Below, piece after piece: positions 1 to 55,879 of a stretch of DNA of 64,000 nt (its first letter is position 1; each line of letters opens with the position of its first letter). The translations under genes were made by a program, and so were the position numbers. The notes under the pieces are model-generated. The model made no database searches, was not told where the DNA came from, and saw only the letters and a program-made list of their open reading frames with translations. This stretch comes from Dermatophagoides farinae (Eukaryota; Arthropoda; Arachnida; Sarcoptiformes; Pyroglyphidae). The stretch covers positions 3,355,001 to 3,419,000 of the forward strand of contig NC_134682.1 in assembly GCF_024713945.1 (NCBI RefSeq), written 5' to 3'.

Positions 1-142
1 AACTGGAAATGATTCGCGTGAATTGTTTTTTAATAATATCCGGTACGTATTGATCTTGGGGTAAATTGGATGTGAATAATTCTAACATTGCTTGCACATC
101 ATAATTTTGTGATAAAGTTCGATCCATCATTATGCTTGCAAT
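1..142 (-). CDS. Exon 2 (partial) of an unrecognised gene
   Basis: Reading on the minus strand from 142 after a TAG acceptor, an open frame continues to the window edge. It starts IASIMMDRTLSQNYDVQAML and ends near DIIKKQFTRIISS. Codon use and composition look like ordinary soluble protein, not repeat. It joins in phase 0 to the exon at 198-284. I do not recognise the family; the gene runs off the left edge, so length and domains cannot be judged. Confidence 0.75.
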   Translation of the reverse strand, partial: MASIMMDRTLSQNYDVQAMLELFTSNLPQDQYVPDIIKKQFTRIISS

Positions 143-197
143 CTGTTCATAAAAATTTATTTTTTAAATAAGTTTCAAAAATAAAAAAAAATCTCAC

Positions 198-284
198 CGA
201 TCTAGAATTTGGATCAATCACAATTTGTTGTGTGACAGGCTGAAAAATGATATAAGTTTCACCAGATTCTATTTGTTGTTCCAT
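198..284 (-). CDS. Exon 1 of an unrecognised gene (start codon)
   Basis: ATG at 284-282 in a good context (AAAATGG) opens 29 codons beginning MEQQIESGETYIIFQPVTQQ, then a GTGAG donor at 197. The 55-bp intron 143-197 ends in ACAG. The frame is also open upstream to an ATG at 371, but those residues (Phe/Ser/Lys rich) look like chance translation of AT-rich leader, so I prefer 284. Transcribed divergently from NDUFV3. Function unknown. Confidence 0.75.
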
Positions 285-624
285 TTTGTGATTAAGGGAC
301 AATTCGAAATGATGAGAAATTTTAAAATACAAAAAAAAAGAGTATCGATTTTCCTGAGAAAATAAAAACAAGTGGAAAATGTTGAGTGAAAGTTGAATAA
401 AAAAAGCACTATTTAAGTTGATAATGATGGACGAAATAATCGATTTAAATAGGGAAAACCGAATTACATCGCCATCTCTGGACGAAAAATAATTATTTTT
501 TTGTTATTGTTATTATTATATTGGTGCTCCGTTATTGAAGGGCAGATTGTTTACTTTGAAACGATTATCATCATTAAAGAATTAAATAGATAATAAATTG
601 AATTGAAATCATTCATAAGAAAAA
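285..624. promoter_or_regulatory. Shared upstream region of two divergent genes
   Basis: These 340 bp separate the start codons of the leftward unknown gene (284) and rightward NDUFV3 (625), so they must hold both 5' leaders and at least one promoter, possibly a bidirectional one. It is A/T rich with a TATTATTATATTGG stretch near 510-524. No clear TATA/Inr pair can be assigned by eye. Role inferred from position only. Confidence 0.5.
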
Positions 625-706
625 ATGATTATCAAACGTAATCTTACAAGTTTTACACGTGTTTTATATAGTACGGCTACTAAATCTGGTGGTCAATCTG
701 GATCAG
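625..706 (+). CDS. NDUFV3: NDUFV3-like complex I subunit, exon 1
   Basis: ATG at 625 opens 27 codons plus one base. The N-terminus MIIKRNLTSFTRVLYSTATK is Arg/Lys and Ser/Thr rich with no acidic residue, as expected of a mitochondrial presequence. It ends at a GTTTG donor (707); the 68-bp intron ends TTTTTCAG at 774. The split codon GCA joins it to exon 2. Confidence 0.85.
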
Positions 707-774
707 GTTTGTTTACATTATTTTTTTTTATCCATTTCAAACTTAACTGATGCTAAAATTATCCCGTTTTTCAG

Positions 775-1007
775 CATCATCTTCCAACAAGAAGAAAACA
801 ACGAACAAAACTACATCTTCGCCGCCACAACCACCACCAACACAGCAAACATTCAAAGCAGCTGTTGAACCAGAAGAACCGTTCCGTAATGATCAATATA
901 ATTGTCCTGAATATTATCAACATGATCGATTTTCATTTTTCGATCTAATCGATCGTATGGCCGATAAACGATTACCGCAGAAAACCAACAAAGAAATGTA
1001 TCGATAA
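775..1007 (+). CDS. NDUFV3: NDUFV3-like complex I subunit, exon 2 and stop
   Basis: The exon completes a 104-aa protein, close to the length of the short NDUFV3 form. After a Lys/Ser/Pro linker comes the part that identifies the family: PEYYQHDRFSFFDLIDRMAD followed by KRLPQ. This matches the conserved C-terminal block of the roughly 10-kDa flavoprotein-3 accessory subunit, in which an N/E-Y-Y-x-aromatic-S-aromatic segment precedes a basic-x-P-Q motif. In other animals this small subunit sits on the matrix-side NADH-oxidising (N) module of respiratory complex I and has no catalytic residues. The stop TAA ends at 1007. The gene converges on PLEKHF2, with 327 bp between the two stop codons. Identification rests on remembered family features, not on a search. 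Confidence 0.85.
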
Positions 1008-1334
1008 AAATAATTTTTTTCTTTTCATTGAATTGTTAAAATCATTAAAATCCATGATGATACAAAAATTGTTTTAGTTGAAATATAATTGAATAAAAAA
1101 TAAAATATTGAAAAAAATGGATCCAATGTTTCTGCATTAAAATCTGATTGATTAAATTGGCCATTATTTTCGATGAATATGTAAAAATAATTCAAATGAA
1201 GATTATGATTATGATCATGATGATGATAATGATGAACTTGTGATTACATGCAAATGAACGATTAAAATATCATTTGCGTTTTGGCTTTTTTTTGGTTCCA
1301 TTTTGTATTATTTGCAAATGATTTTTTTTTATCA
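1008..1334. other. Convergent 3' intergenic region
   Basis: Holds the 3' ends of NDUFV3 (plus) and PLEKHF2 (minus). On the plus strand two AATAAA hexamers lie at 1092-1097 and 1099-1104. I saw no AATAAA on the minus strand here, so the PLEKHF2 cleavage site may use a variant signal or lie inside NDUFV3. The stretch 1195-1235 is GAT/ATG repeat. Confidence 0.6.
1092..1104 (+). promoter_or_regulatory. Polyadenylation signals of NDUFV3
   Basis: Two near-overlapping AATAAA hexamers 85-97 bp after the stop, a normal distance for a poly(A) signal. Cleavage site not determined. Confidence 0.6.
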
Positions 1335-1373
1335 TCAATAAATTTTTGAAGACTGTTGGCTATAGAAAGTTGG
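1335..1373 (-). CDS. PLEKHF2: PLEKHF2 exon 7 (last 12 residues, stop)
   Basis: After acceptor ATCAG at 1374, PTFYSQQSSKIY and TGA (1337-1335). Chosen because it joins exon 6 in phase 0. Reading through the exon 6 donor instead adds an AT-rich, unlikely tail. Confidence 0.8.
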   Translation of the reverse strand, partial: PTFYSQQSSKIY

Positions 1374-2935
1374 CTGATTGGAAAACAAAACAATGATGAG
1401 ATTAGAATAAATGCATTAGTATTATATAGATAAATTATATTTACTTTAAAATCCATTATGTTAAGATTACTGTCTGAATCTGATGAATCATCTTTACTAT
1501 TTTGATGTTCAATGCTGCTATTATGATGATGATTAGATGATTGTTGGCCATTTGATGATGAATTACCACCATTACCAAGACCAAAATCATTATTTGCCAT
1601 TCGATCACGAATAGTTAATTCATCAAAACATTTATCACAAACACGTACTGGTTTTGAGCTTATATTTGTGAGTAGATAATTATTTTTCGAACAAGAACCA
1701 CATACAATCAGGCCACATTTACGGCAATGGTGCTATTTAAAAATAAATAAATGATAAATGATAATTAAAAACAAAATTTCAAACAAACCGGAAAAGAATT
1801 ATTAGACATTCATAATCAATTAAAACATTAACATTTTTATCATTATCACATGACGTGTATTCAATTCATCATCATAAGAGTGTTTTATAAATGTCATACA
1901 AAATATCATGCAAAAGAGTAGAAGAAAAAAAAATCCAAATTTGAATGAATCACTTACACGACGATTAATCACGGTAAATTGTGTCTTTTTACAATGCATA
2001 CATTGATTGGAAAGATTATCCGGTAGCCATGGTGCTGCATGTTCAATATTTGAATCGGAATTTCCTTCTGTAAAAAAAAGAGAGGCAATTGAAAAACATA
2101 TTTAGGGATTTTTTTTTCATTTTAGAACGGAAAAGTAAAACGTTTTTCATGATGTTTATTTGCAAAAAAAAATGGTTGCTTAGATTTTTTTTTTTTTTTT
2201 TTTTTTTTTGATTTAGTAAAAATATTACTTTTATCAAGTTCATGTTTGATACACATGTTTATATGATTAATCCATTCTCGTTTTTCCGTTTCACTTGCTG
2301 CGTATAACATGAATGATTTTGTTGGTGAACGAATTAACCATGCATGATCTATTTAGATGGGAATTTTTTTTATATAATAAAATAAATTAAAATTAAAATA
2401 TGAAACAATGGATAATGTCCGATTACTGATTTACCTTCTTTTTCCGGATAATCTTCAATCTTTACATTCGATAATGGAATAATATGTTGACGGGCATATT
2501 TTTTCTTCTTAATTATTATTGATCCATAAACAAGAATATCGTTGAATAAAAATATCTGCCTTGGTTTTAATTTTTTACGACATAATTTATTCAAAACACC
2601 TTCACCAACTAGTACACGATCCGGATTCTGTAATGGCTGTATTCAAATAGTCAAGAAAAAAAATCAAAAAAATAATTTTGTCTGGAATTTAAAAAAAAAT
2701 AGGGACAAAAACTTACCACACCGGATACACCAAAACAATTTTCAACATTAGCAATGCGTTTAGCATTCTCTTCTGTACCGACTATTTTTATGGAAAATGA
2801 CAAAAATTCAACAAGTTGTCATACAAAAAACAGCACATATACAAAATACATACCAAGCTTATCAACCATACTCCTAAGATTATTTTCAATTTGTTGTTGC
2901 AATTGTTGCTGAATGATTGAATCTTCAGAATCCAT
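1335..2935 (-). CDS. PLEKHF2: Phafin: PH and FYVE domain protein (whole gene, 7 exons)
   Basis: Seven minus-strand exons (2854-2935, 2717-2781, 2435-2636, 2229-2348, 1958-2067, 1445-1732, 1335-1373) splice in frame into a 301-aa protein, a little longer than the 250-280 aa of vertebrate PLEKHF1/2. Residues about 20-155 carry the family start (MVDKL, then VENCFG) and a PH domain with LCRKK, FLFNDILVYG and YAASETEKREWINHIN. Residues 170-228 form a FYVE finger: WLPD at 170, the basic RRHHCRKCG motif at 192-200, RVC at 223, and all eight zinc cysteines (179, 182, 196, 199, 204, 207, 225, 228). The tail is Ser/Asn/Asp rich, as in vertebrate phafins. Known role of the family: binding PtdIns3P through FYVE and PH on early endosomes and lysosomes, acting in endosome fusion, autophagy and macropinocytosis. 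The Drosophila counterpart is Rush hour. Confidence 0.95.
1445..1732 (-). CDS. PLEKHF2: PLEKHF2 exon 6 (FYVE C-terminal half and tail)
   Basis: Starts HHCRKCGLIVCGSCSKNNYL, continues to KPVRVCDKCFDEL, then an Asn/Ser/His-rich linker and an acidic DDSSDSDSNLN patch. Acceptor AATAG, donor GTAAAT at 1444. Confidence 0.95.
1958..2067 (-). CDS. PLEKHF2: PLEKHF2 exon 5 (FYVE N-terminal half)
   Basis: Encodes GNSDSNIEHAAPWLPDNLSN then QCMHCKKTQFTVINRR: the WxxD motif and first zinc Cys pair. Acceptor TACAG, donor GTAAGTG at 1957. Confidence 0.95.
2185..2209. repeat. Homopolymer T25 (A25 on coding strand) in PLEKHF2 intron 4
   Basis: 25 consecutive T on the plus strand, 20 bp beyond the exon 4 donor. 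Length-unstable; if a wrong donor is used it reads as a poly-Lys run. Confidence 0.9.
2229..2348 (-). CDS. PLEKHF2: PLEKHF2 exon 4 (PH domain C-terminal helix)
   Basis: Encodes DHAWLIRSPTKSFMLYAASE then TEKREWINHINMCIKHELDK. Donor chosen as GTAATA at 2228 because it leaves one base that restores frame with exon 5 (Lys-Gly-Asn). The frame stays open another 35 codons through a 25-bp poly-A tract (2185-2209), but that part is intron. Confidence 0.9.
2435..2636 (-). CDS. PLEKHF2: PLEKHF2 exon 3 (PH domain core)
   Basis: Starts PLQNPDRVLVGEGVLNKLCR and contains FLFNDILVYGSIII and KKYARQHIIPLSNV, the beta-strand core of the PH domain. Acceptor ACAG at 2637, donor GTAAAT at 2434, phase 1. Confidence 0.95.
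2717..2781 (-). CDS. PLEKHF2: PLEKHF2 exon 2
   Basis: Encodes VGTEENAKRIANVENCFGVS, ending GV. Acceptor TAG at 2784-2782, donor GTAAGT at 2716; phase 0 at its end. Confidence 0.93.
2854..2935 (-). CDS. PLEKHF2: PLEKHF2 exon 1
   Basis: ATG at 2935-2933; encodes MDSEDSIIQQQLQQQIENNL then RSMVDKL; donor GTATGT at 2853. It has about 20 extra N-terminal residues (Gln rich) before the MVDKL that begins vertebrate phafins, so Met23 is a possible alternative start. Confidence 0.92.
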
Positions 2936-5460
2936 ATAAAAATATGAATGATGAATTGAATGAAATCAAATTGAATTGAATTATAGTAGATTTTATTTTT
3001 CGTGTTATCTAAACGAATTTGAAATTGAATTGGATGAAAATATTCTTCGTAGATTAATTATGTTTCTGTTTTTTTGTTTTTGTTTATATTTAGTCAAAGA
3101 TCGGCGATCATGGTATATATAAATATTTCGGCTGATGATTTGGAAATAAAGTGAAAGAAAAAGGAAATGAAATCAATTATCTAAAAAAAAAAAAAAAAAA
3201 TATTGATAGTTTTGAATATCACACAAATTGCCGTGGAATATATGGTAGAAAGAAATGCAAACAATGAATGAATGAATAAATCAAATATAACAACAACAAC
3301 AACAACAACGGCAAACGCGATGATGATGATGATGATGATGATCACATACTAAGCGAAAAAAAATGTTTCGATGACGACGTTTTTTTTCAGATGTTTAATG
3401 TTAAAAATGCATGGATGGATGTGTATTGGATGACTCAAATTCACATTCATTCCGCGTACACTGTAAATAACTCTAACGGATGATTTTTATTTTTTGTTTT
3501 TGTTTCGTTCAGTTTCTTTCTCTTTCTCTCTCGCAAATAAAATCAATTTCATGAATGAAACAAAACAAAAAAATATTGCATGTGCATTGTACATTAAATG
3601 TACTCGCGTATTGTGTGTGTGTGTATGGATCAATTGTTTGGTAAAAATAAAAATAAAAATAGAGAAAGAGAATGAGGCAGGCTTATTTAATAGATATATG
3701 GCATATGATTGTTGTTGTTGTTGTTGTTATTTATCACAAAACCAATTCAAATATCGATATATATTCGTTTTAAGCGAAAACAGAGATGATCAAGTTTCAC
3801 ATAAAATCAATCAATAAATCAATCAATGTGATTAGAACATGATAATTATATCATGACCACGAAACAAACGTACACAATTTTAATGGAAAATGATTTTTTT
3901 TTTTTGGATTTATCAAATTTCATTTTTGTAAAATTTTTTCCATTTTCTAAAAAAAAAATCTTGAGTGTAAACACAAACATGAACAACAATAATGATCGTT
4001 AAACAGTTTCAATGTTTTTTTTTTCGTTGCTACTGTGATGATGACGATAATGATAATTATTAACGAATATATCGATATTTGGTTATCGATTGATGATGAT
4101 GATGACAGCAACAAAATACACACAATTGGCTGTTTGTAAACCAAAATGAAAAAAAAGAAAAATGTCACGAGAAACACAAGAAATAAAATGGCAACAAGTT
4201 GGTGTATGATGTTGCTGTGTGATAGTATTATATATACAATATATACATACAAAACCTGTTAGAAATACTGAAATAAAATAAATCTCTCACTCATACACAC
4301 ACACACACAAAACGATAATAATAACCTACCTGGTTATTTGTTTTGAAATGATACGATGTAAGTGATAATCGTTGAAATATAAATCTGTAATAACGTTATA
4401 TAATGAATGTGTTTTGATGATCAAATATATTTTGATTATTATATATAAAATATTGTCATTAGTAAAACTTTTTTTTTTGGTGGTAATTATGACAAAACAA
4501 AAAAATTAAGGAAGTGAAATTATAATAATTAGATCTAAAAAAAATGAACAGAAAAAAAATTTGTAAAAAAACGAAAAAAAGAAAAAAAAACAATAAACAA
4601 AAGAAATTCCAGATGAATTTTTGCTCATCGATCATAGATGGCGCACATGTTCCATTGCACAGTTTTCATTTTTCATTTGAAAAAAATAACAAAAAAAAAG
4701 TATTCGATTATTATCGATCCTAATAAAATGATTACCAATCAACCCCATCGATCGATCGATCGATCCATCCATCCATCAGAAATGTTCTTTTCATTTCTTT
4801 TTCATTTTCTTTCCACTTTTTTTCATTGTATGGTTTTATAAAGTTTTTTTTTGTCTGCAACACCACAAAAAAAAATAGTATGCACAATTACCGTCACCGT
4901 CAATCAATTATAATCATCCAAGAAATCAGAATTGTAAAAAAAAACTCGATTCGCATTATATATAATGAATTCGTAAATGAGAAAAAAAAATTCCCACTAA
5001 GATATATGAAACTTATCCAGCACATTTCATTCAATCCATCCATCATAGTATACATATGGAAATTCTTGAATGAATAAGTCAATGTTTTTTTTCACTATAT
5101 ATTCTTTTTCGGTTAGATTTGATTAGATTATCATTGAAATTATCGGACAGTAGATGAATAATAACAACAACAACAACAACAACAACGACAACGACAACAT
5201 GGAAATGAAAACAAAGTTTTCACTGTTATGTTAGCATCATCAATTGCAATTGGAATAGTAACAAATTTGATTATCATACATACACATTTACCAACCAGAA
5301 GAATCAGAACCAGAATGGAAACATAAAAAAAAGAGAAAAGCAAAAAAAAAACCTAGAATCAATACAGCGAATAATTTGACAGGAATGGCATCTTTATATT
5401 TTATTTTTGTTTGGGACGCTTGGAATATATTTTGGATCGAGTACCGGGAAACCAAAAGTT

Positions 5461-5506
5461 CCATCCATCCATCCATCCATCCATCCATCCATTCATTCAT
5501 TCATTC
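5461..5506. repeat. Tetranucleotide microsatellite (CCAT)n passing into (CATT)n
   Basis: About eight CCAT units followed directly by about four CATT units, a compound microsatellite. Confidence 0.9.
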
Positions 5507-6836
5507 TAAGCTACATTTGTCTATTCTGGTTGTCAAAATATAAATGTAAACCATTAACCATAACCAAATGAGCATAGTATGGTTGTCGTGTGCTATCAAT
5601 CAGCCGATTTTATACATGTAGAAACCAAAAAAAAAATCTGAGATCGATACACCAAAATATTTGTAATGGAATCGATCAATTTCGAATATAAATAATAAAA
5701 ATAAAATCTCATGAAAATGTAGAGAAACTTTTCATATTGGTTGCTTTCCAAATCACATCAACACACACACACACACACACAATGACAATATTCGGTTGCA
5801 AAAAAAAAATCAATTGATCTTCAATTCATCGAAATAACCACAAATGTAACATTCATTCATTTATTTTCAAATAAAAATTTTTTTTTGTCTTCTTGGCTTT
5901 TGTTTTATTTTGCCATTCTCATTTTCATTTTCAACTTTACATTTTAAATTTATGTACAAAAATCATCAATTAGATAACAAATCAATCAATTAAAATATAT
6001 AACAATCATTAATTGTGATAGATCAATCATTGTTTGTTTGTGTGTGTGTGTGTGTGTTTTGACTAATTGAGAGAAAAAAAAAATTAAACAAATTCATTAC
6101 ACAATAATACAAAAAAAACAACAACAATTTTTGTCGATCGAAATGTTATCGTTGTTGTTGTTGTTGTTAAGTGATATTTTTGATAATGTTCAACAGAAGA
6201 AAAGAATCCAAGGTTTTGGTTTTTTTTAGCTTTCAAAATTCAATGTAATGATGATGATGATCATCATCATCATCGATTGATTGATTGATAATTTGATCAG
6301 CAAAAAAAACACATAGTTCATTGATTTGACAAACAAACAAACATTGCAATATATATAAAGACATTTGATAAAAACTGATGACCAACATAATCATCATCAT
6401 CATCATCAGCTCATACAATATTGTTTTTTTTTCTTTTTGGTTCCATATCAATTCTTTATTCGTGTGTGTGTGTGTGTATTATATTTGTTTTGTTTTGTTT
6501 ATTTTCTTGTTTGATCATCGATTCTTTTGGCCATGACGACTGTTTTTTTTTTTTTGCTTCTATATTGAAATAATAATAACCAAACTGGAAAAAAAGCAAT
6601 AGTTTTATGTCCATTGAAACTAACAAAAAAAAAAAAAAAATAAATAATTCGAATAATGGTCAAAAAACATGAAGAACTAGAATATAAATAAATAAATAAA
6701 AAACATAACGATGATGAACAAAAACAAGAAAAAAAAATCAACAACATAGACATTTTTTTTCTACAAAGCCATATATAGATATATGAATTTAGTCATGTAA
6801 ATCCAAATGAAGACTAATGATCATCATCCATATCAC

Positions 6837-6867
<31 letters not shown>

Positions 6868-7325
6868 CGATGATCACATTGTCATTGTCATTGATGTTGA
6901 ACAACAAAAAAAAACAACAACAAAAAACACCAACAATGACGAAAAAAATGATGATGATGATGATAATAATAAAAAACAAACCCCCAAAAAAATGGAGAAT
7001 ATACACCATTCAGCCAAATGATTGTTGGAAATAGGCTGATGGAAAACCATTGAAGAATCGTTGTCTTGTTTGGCTGGTTAAAATATAAAAAGAGAGAGGG
7101 AGAGAGAGAAATCGAAAAAATGAAATCAGCATATATCGATTTTTTTCTTTGTTCTTTCCATCCTGTTTTATCATTGTAGTTTTTCTCTTGTGAAATAATG
7201 TGGTCATATAAGCTAAAGATAGATAGATGGTTGAACTATATGAACTAATGATGATGGTCGTCATAAATTTTTTTTTATTTGAAATGAGCGTTTTTCTTCA
7301 ATGCTGGTTGGTTGGTCGTTGAAAT

Positions 7326-7379
7326 TTTATTTCAATTTTTGTTGTTGTTGTTGGCTAAATTCCCCCATTTTTTTTTATT
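7326..7379 (-). promoter_or_regulatory. Candidate poly(A) signals of GABA-B-R2
   Basis: On the minus strand AATAAA occurs at 7379-7374 and 7331-7326, about 390-450 bp beyond the stop at 7772. The hexamer is common by chance in such AT-rich DNA, so this is a positional guess. Confidence 0.35.
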
Positions 7380-7771
7380 CGTCATCATGGATCGATGGCA
7401 ATAATTCACTTTAAAATCAATGAAGATGATGACGATGACAATGCCGAATAAAATCGACCGATAAATTGTGGTATTGAAATTAAAATGGAAAAAAAACAAT
7501 TGTGGTTGTTGTTATTGTTTTGCTGATCATTATCATTGAATGATGGTGATAAAATTAAAATAACTGAAAAAACAAGAATTAAGACGAAGAATAAAATTGA
7601 ATGAATACAAAACAAATCGAGTATCATCGATTGATGGTATGGTGTTCAATTGAGCATCCGGTAGTAATTTTTTTTTTGTACAGAATCAAGATTCAAGATT
7701 GCCTGTATATAAAGAATTTAAATGAAAACAAAAAAAAATTTGTCGTGTTTTTTGTTTTGTTTTGTTTGGTT

Positions 7772-52863
<45,092 letters not shown>

Positions 52864-53847
52864 AGAATGTGAATTTCCAGGAAATTTCTTCTTTCTCTTT
52901 CTTTTTCCAAAAATGATAGATTGAATTTGGCAAAATTTTTTTGTTTGAAAAATTTTGTAAAATACTTCCGTTGTCATCATTGTCATCATCCATTTTGTCA
53001 ACAAATCTATAATGATTTGATCGAATTTTTTGTGCTGTTGTTGTTTCGATTTTTTTTCTTTTTTTCTTTTTCTTTGTATAAGTTTCCGGTTTAATATTAG
53101 TATCAATGTCGTCGTTATTGCTGCTGCTGCTGTTGCTGCTGCTGTTGTTGTTGTTGTATGATTGTTTCCAAATAAAAATATCGATAATATTAATAATAAT
53201 GTAATGGAAAATTTGCACCTGTCCACGTAATACTTCATCAAATAAATTGTTTTTGTTGTTGTTGTTGTTGTTGTACGAAAAACATTGATTATTGCCCGAC
53301 AATGTTGATGATGATGATGATGATGACGATGATGGTGGCGATAGTTGACAAATTTTGGCTTCAATAATAATAATGATGGTGGCTGTTGATGATGATGGTG
53401 GTATGTTTGATGATAATGATAATGTTTTAATTTGCATTTTGTCGTATCAAATTCTTTAGATGCTAACAATAATATTGTTGTTGATAATAAAAATGTAAAT
53501 ACTAAACATACACTTTTGTTGTCATTGTCATTTTCATTGTCGTTGTTGTTGTTATTATTATTATTATTGATGATATGAAAAGATTTTCTTATCGACAATG
53601 CCGAAGATGTCGAAAATTTTCCTGTTGTTGTTGTTGTTGTTGTTGACGTTGTCGTCGTTTTTGTTGATTTTGTTTGTTTGTAATGTTGATGCTGCCAATA
53701 TTGATTCTGTTTGTCGTTGTATTGTTGTCGATATTGTCGTCGTCGTCGCTGTTGTTGTTGTTGTTGTTGTTGTTGTTCAATATTAGAATCACAAAACATT
53801 GCCTCCCAATGTAATAATTTTCTTTGATTTTCATGTATCTCATCTAA
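52864..53847 (-). other. Open frame upstream of the preferred GABA-B-R2 start
   Basis: In frame with exon 1 and free of stops, with an ATG at 53799 (MFCDSNIEQQQ) and a good polypyrimidine-TTAG acceptor at 53848 preceding EIHENQRKLLHWEAMFCD. It is mostly poly-Gln, Asn, Thr and His, with two hydrophobic patches (near SVCLVFTFLLSTTILLLA and FSITLLLILSIFLFG). A second frame across much of it is also open, so openness alone is weak evidence. Either a 5' leader made of repeats, or a long extra N-terminus fed by an upstream exon. Confidence 0.45.
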
Positions 53848-55504
53848 GATAATCGTGAAAAAAAAGAAAGTAGAAGAAAATAATTCATGAAATTGAAATT
53901 TTCTTGATCAACATGCTGAAACAAATTGATATTGATGATATTCAAATAGGATTCTCATCAACATCAAAGAAAAAAATTTAAAAATTTAAAAAAATCGAAT
54001 GCAAATTATTATCATTGAATTTTAAAGCAAAGAAAAAAAAACGAATTTTAAAAACATATTTCCAACATCACACACCCACACACACACAAGAAAAACCAAA
54101 TAGAATACATCCGGCTATTAATAAGTTTTTTTTTTGCTTGTCTGTAGATGTAAATTGCATACATTCATTTATTCTATTTATTCACAATCAAACCGCTTCA
54201 ATAGAAAATTTCAACATTATGATGATGGAAAAATTTGAAAATCAAAAATTGTCAATTTATATGGGCCAATATTACATACAGAACACAAACACAAACAAAC
54301 AGACAAAGTGTAGACATTTTCCATTTGAATAATTTTCAATCAGAATCAGAAAAAAACGAGAGAAAAAAGTTCCCATTGGGAATCAAGCCAATCAAAATCA
54401 TACCACCACCATTATCATCATATCTTATCCATAATAATGTTTTGAATTTTTTTTTCATTTTGATAATTTGGTGATGCGAACAAGAAAAGAGAAAAAAAAT
54501 ATCACCAAGAATAAGAAAAGTTTTTATTCTGAATAATTGAAATGGGTAAAAGAAATAAACTGAAAATGGAAAAGAGAAATTAACATTTATAGTGGACAAA
54601 ATAAAATTTTTTTTTGAATAGAAAATCGATTCTATAGATTGAGATTTGAAAATTATAAATTCCAGATAGATCCATCATCATCATAATCATCATCCACATT
54701 TGGAGACAAGCACAAATCCCATTATCGGTAAATGTAAGAATTCCAAAAATTTTGGATTCAATTGAAAAAAAAAATTCTAAAAGGTAAAATTTGATCAAAA
54801 AACAGCAAATTGATTTTATAACGCACACACACACACACACACACAAGTCTATTCTTCGATTTATTTTGACTACACGATATTGAAACAATTTGATTGGAGT
54901 CGATCAATAATCAATCAATCAATCAATATTGAAATAGCTATCATATCATTATTATTATTATCGTACATATGAATAAATCATGAACTTGTGTATATGTATC
55001 AGGTTTTTTTTCCCAAAACCAAAAGACATTAAATATCAATGAATTCTATTTAAAAATGAGAAACAACAACAACGATGAAAAATTATCATTTTCAAGCCAG
55101 AAAAAAAAACAATTTATTTTCATAATAAATGTTTCAACTTCAACTGCAAAAAAAAAATTCAACAGAATCGGCAGAATCAATTTAATTCGATTCAATTCAA
55201 ATTTCTGAGAAGTTCTAGCGAATTTCTTTTATTTTTTTTAATTTGAAAAAAAAACAAACACAAACAAACAACGTACAGAAGAAGAAGAAGAAGTTTAACA
55301 GGAAACATCGATGCACATATTCACTCACTCACAGTCATTCATTCGATGAATATAACGTCATCATAATTTTTAAAAAATGGATCAATTCGAATAGAAAAGA
55401 ATGAAAAAAAGTATCAATACTGAAATTTATTGAAAATTTATCTACGTACATTCCGGGCGGTAAAGTATTCAAACTAAATTGATTGAAATTATTTTATTGA
55501 TTTA
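53848..55504. other. Spacer or intron upstream of GABA-B-R2 exon 1
   Basis: 1.65 kb of A/T-rich DNA with (CA)n at 54823-54844 and CAAT repeats near 54908-54928. It should contain the receptor promoter or an intron behind an upstream leader exon; I can place neither. Confidence 0.55.
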
Positions 55505-55855
55505 TTGTTTATTCCACCAGTACATGAGATTTGGAATAGTAAAATTCCAAATACAAATTCGATTTTTACAAATTTTCTTGGGTCAAACCCAGTGAAATTA
55601 ATCATGAAAAACAAATCAATCGTTTCTCAATTATTGTTTGAACAAGAATGTAAAAAAAATAATGAATTTAATAAATTGAAATTTAACGAACATTTGCAAT
55701 GTTCTCCAATTGGAGTTTGGATTTTTAATGATTTTTCAATTGTCAATCAGCTTGGAGTGAAAAACAAAAATCCTACATATATATGGGACTATATCTGTAT
55801 GATCGAAAATGCAACTGAACAATCATCCTCTTCTGTCAATATTCATGTTCAATAA
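55505..55855 (+). pseudogene. Unidentified coding-like block, probably from a mobile element
   Basis: About 115 codons starting near 55506 with ordinary, non-repetitive composition (PPVHEIWNSKIPNTNSIFTN; later SPIGVWIFNDFSIVNQLGVK and NPTYIWDYICMIENAT), ending at TAA 55853-55855. The composition contrasts sharply with the flanks. IFNDFSIVNQLG loosely recalls a Y-x-DDFEIVNPLG motif seen in uncharacterised transposon-associated proteins, but I cannot name a family. No good start codon and no splice partner, so a fragment is more likely than a live gene. Confidence 0.5.
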
Positions 55856-55879
55856 AATCAAAGTTATACAACAAAATCT

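Larger units (their letters stand above)
2936..7771. other. Intergenic spacer between PLEKHF2 and GABA-B-R2
   Basis: 4.8 kb separating two tandem minus-strand genes: the PLEKHF2 promoter near its left end and the GABA-B-R2 3' UTR at its right end. Content is simple repeat: (GAT)n at 3318-3341, 6840-6867 and elsewhere, (TTG)n near 3711-3729, (CA/TG)n at 5761-5781 and 6040-6057, and a CCAT/CATT tract at 5461-5506. I found no frame with recognisable protein. A short non-repetitive patch around 5380-5455 has no clear coding sense. Confidence 0.7.

Noticed and set aside
285..371. N-terminal extension of the left-edge gene to the ATG at 371
   Set aside because: The residues are biased as expected for translated AT-rich leader, and the ATG at 284 has the better context.
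3318..3345. Regular trinucleotide arrays that resemble short spaced repeats (CRISPR-like at a glance)
   Set aside because: Uninterrupted GAT/ATC microsatellites with no unique spacers, in a eukaryotic genome.
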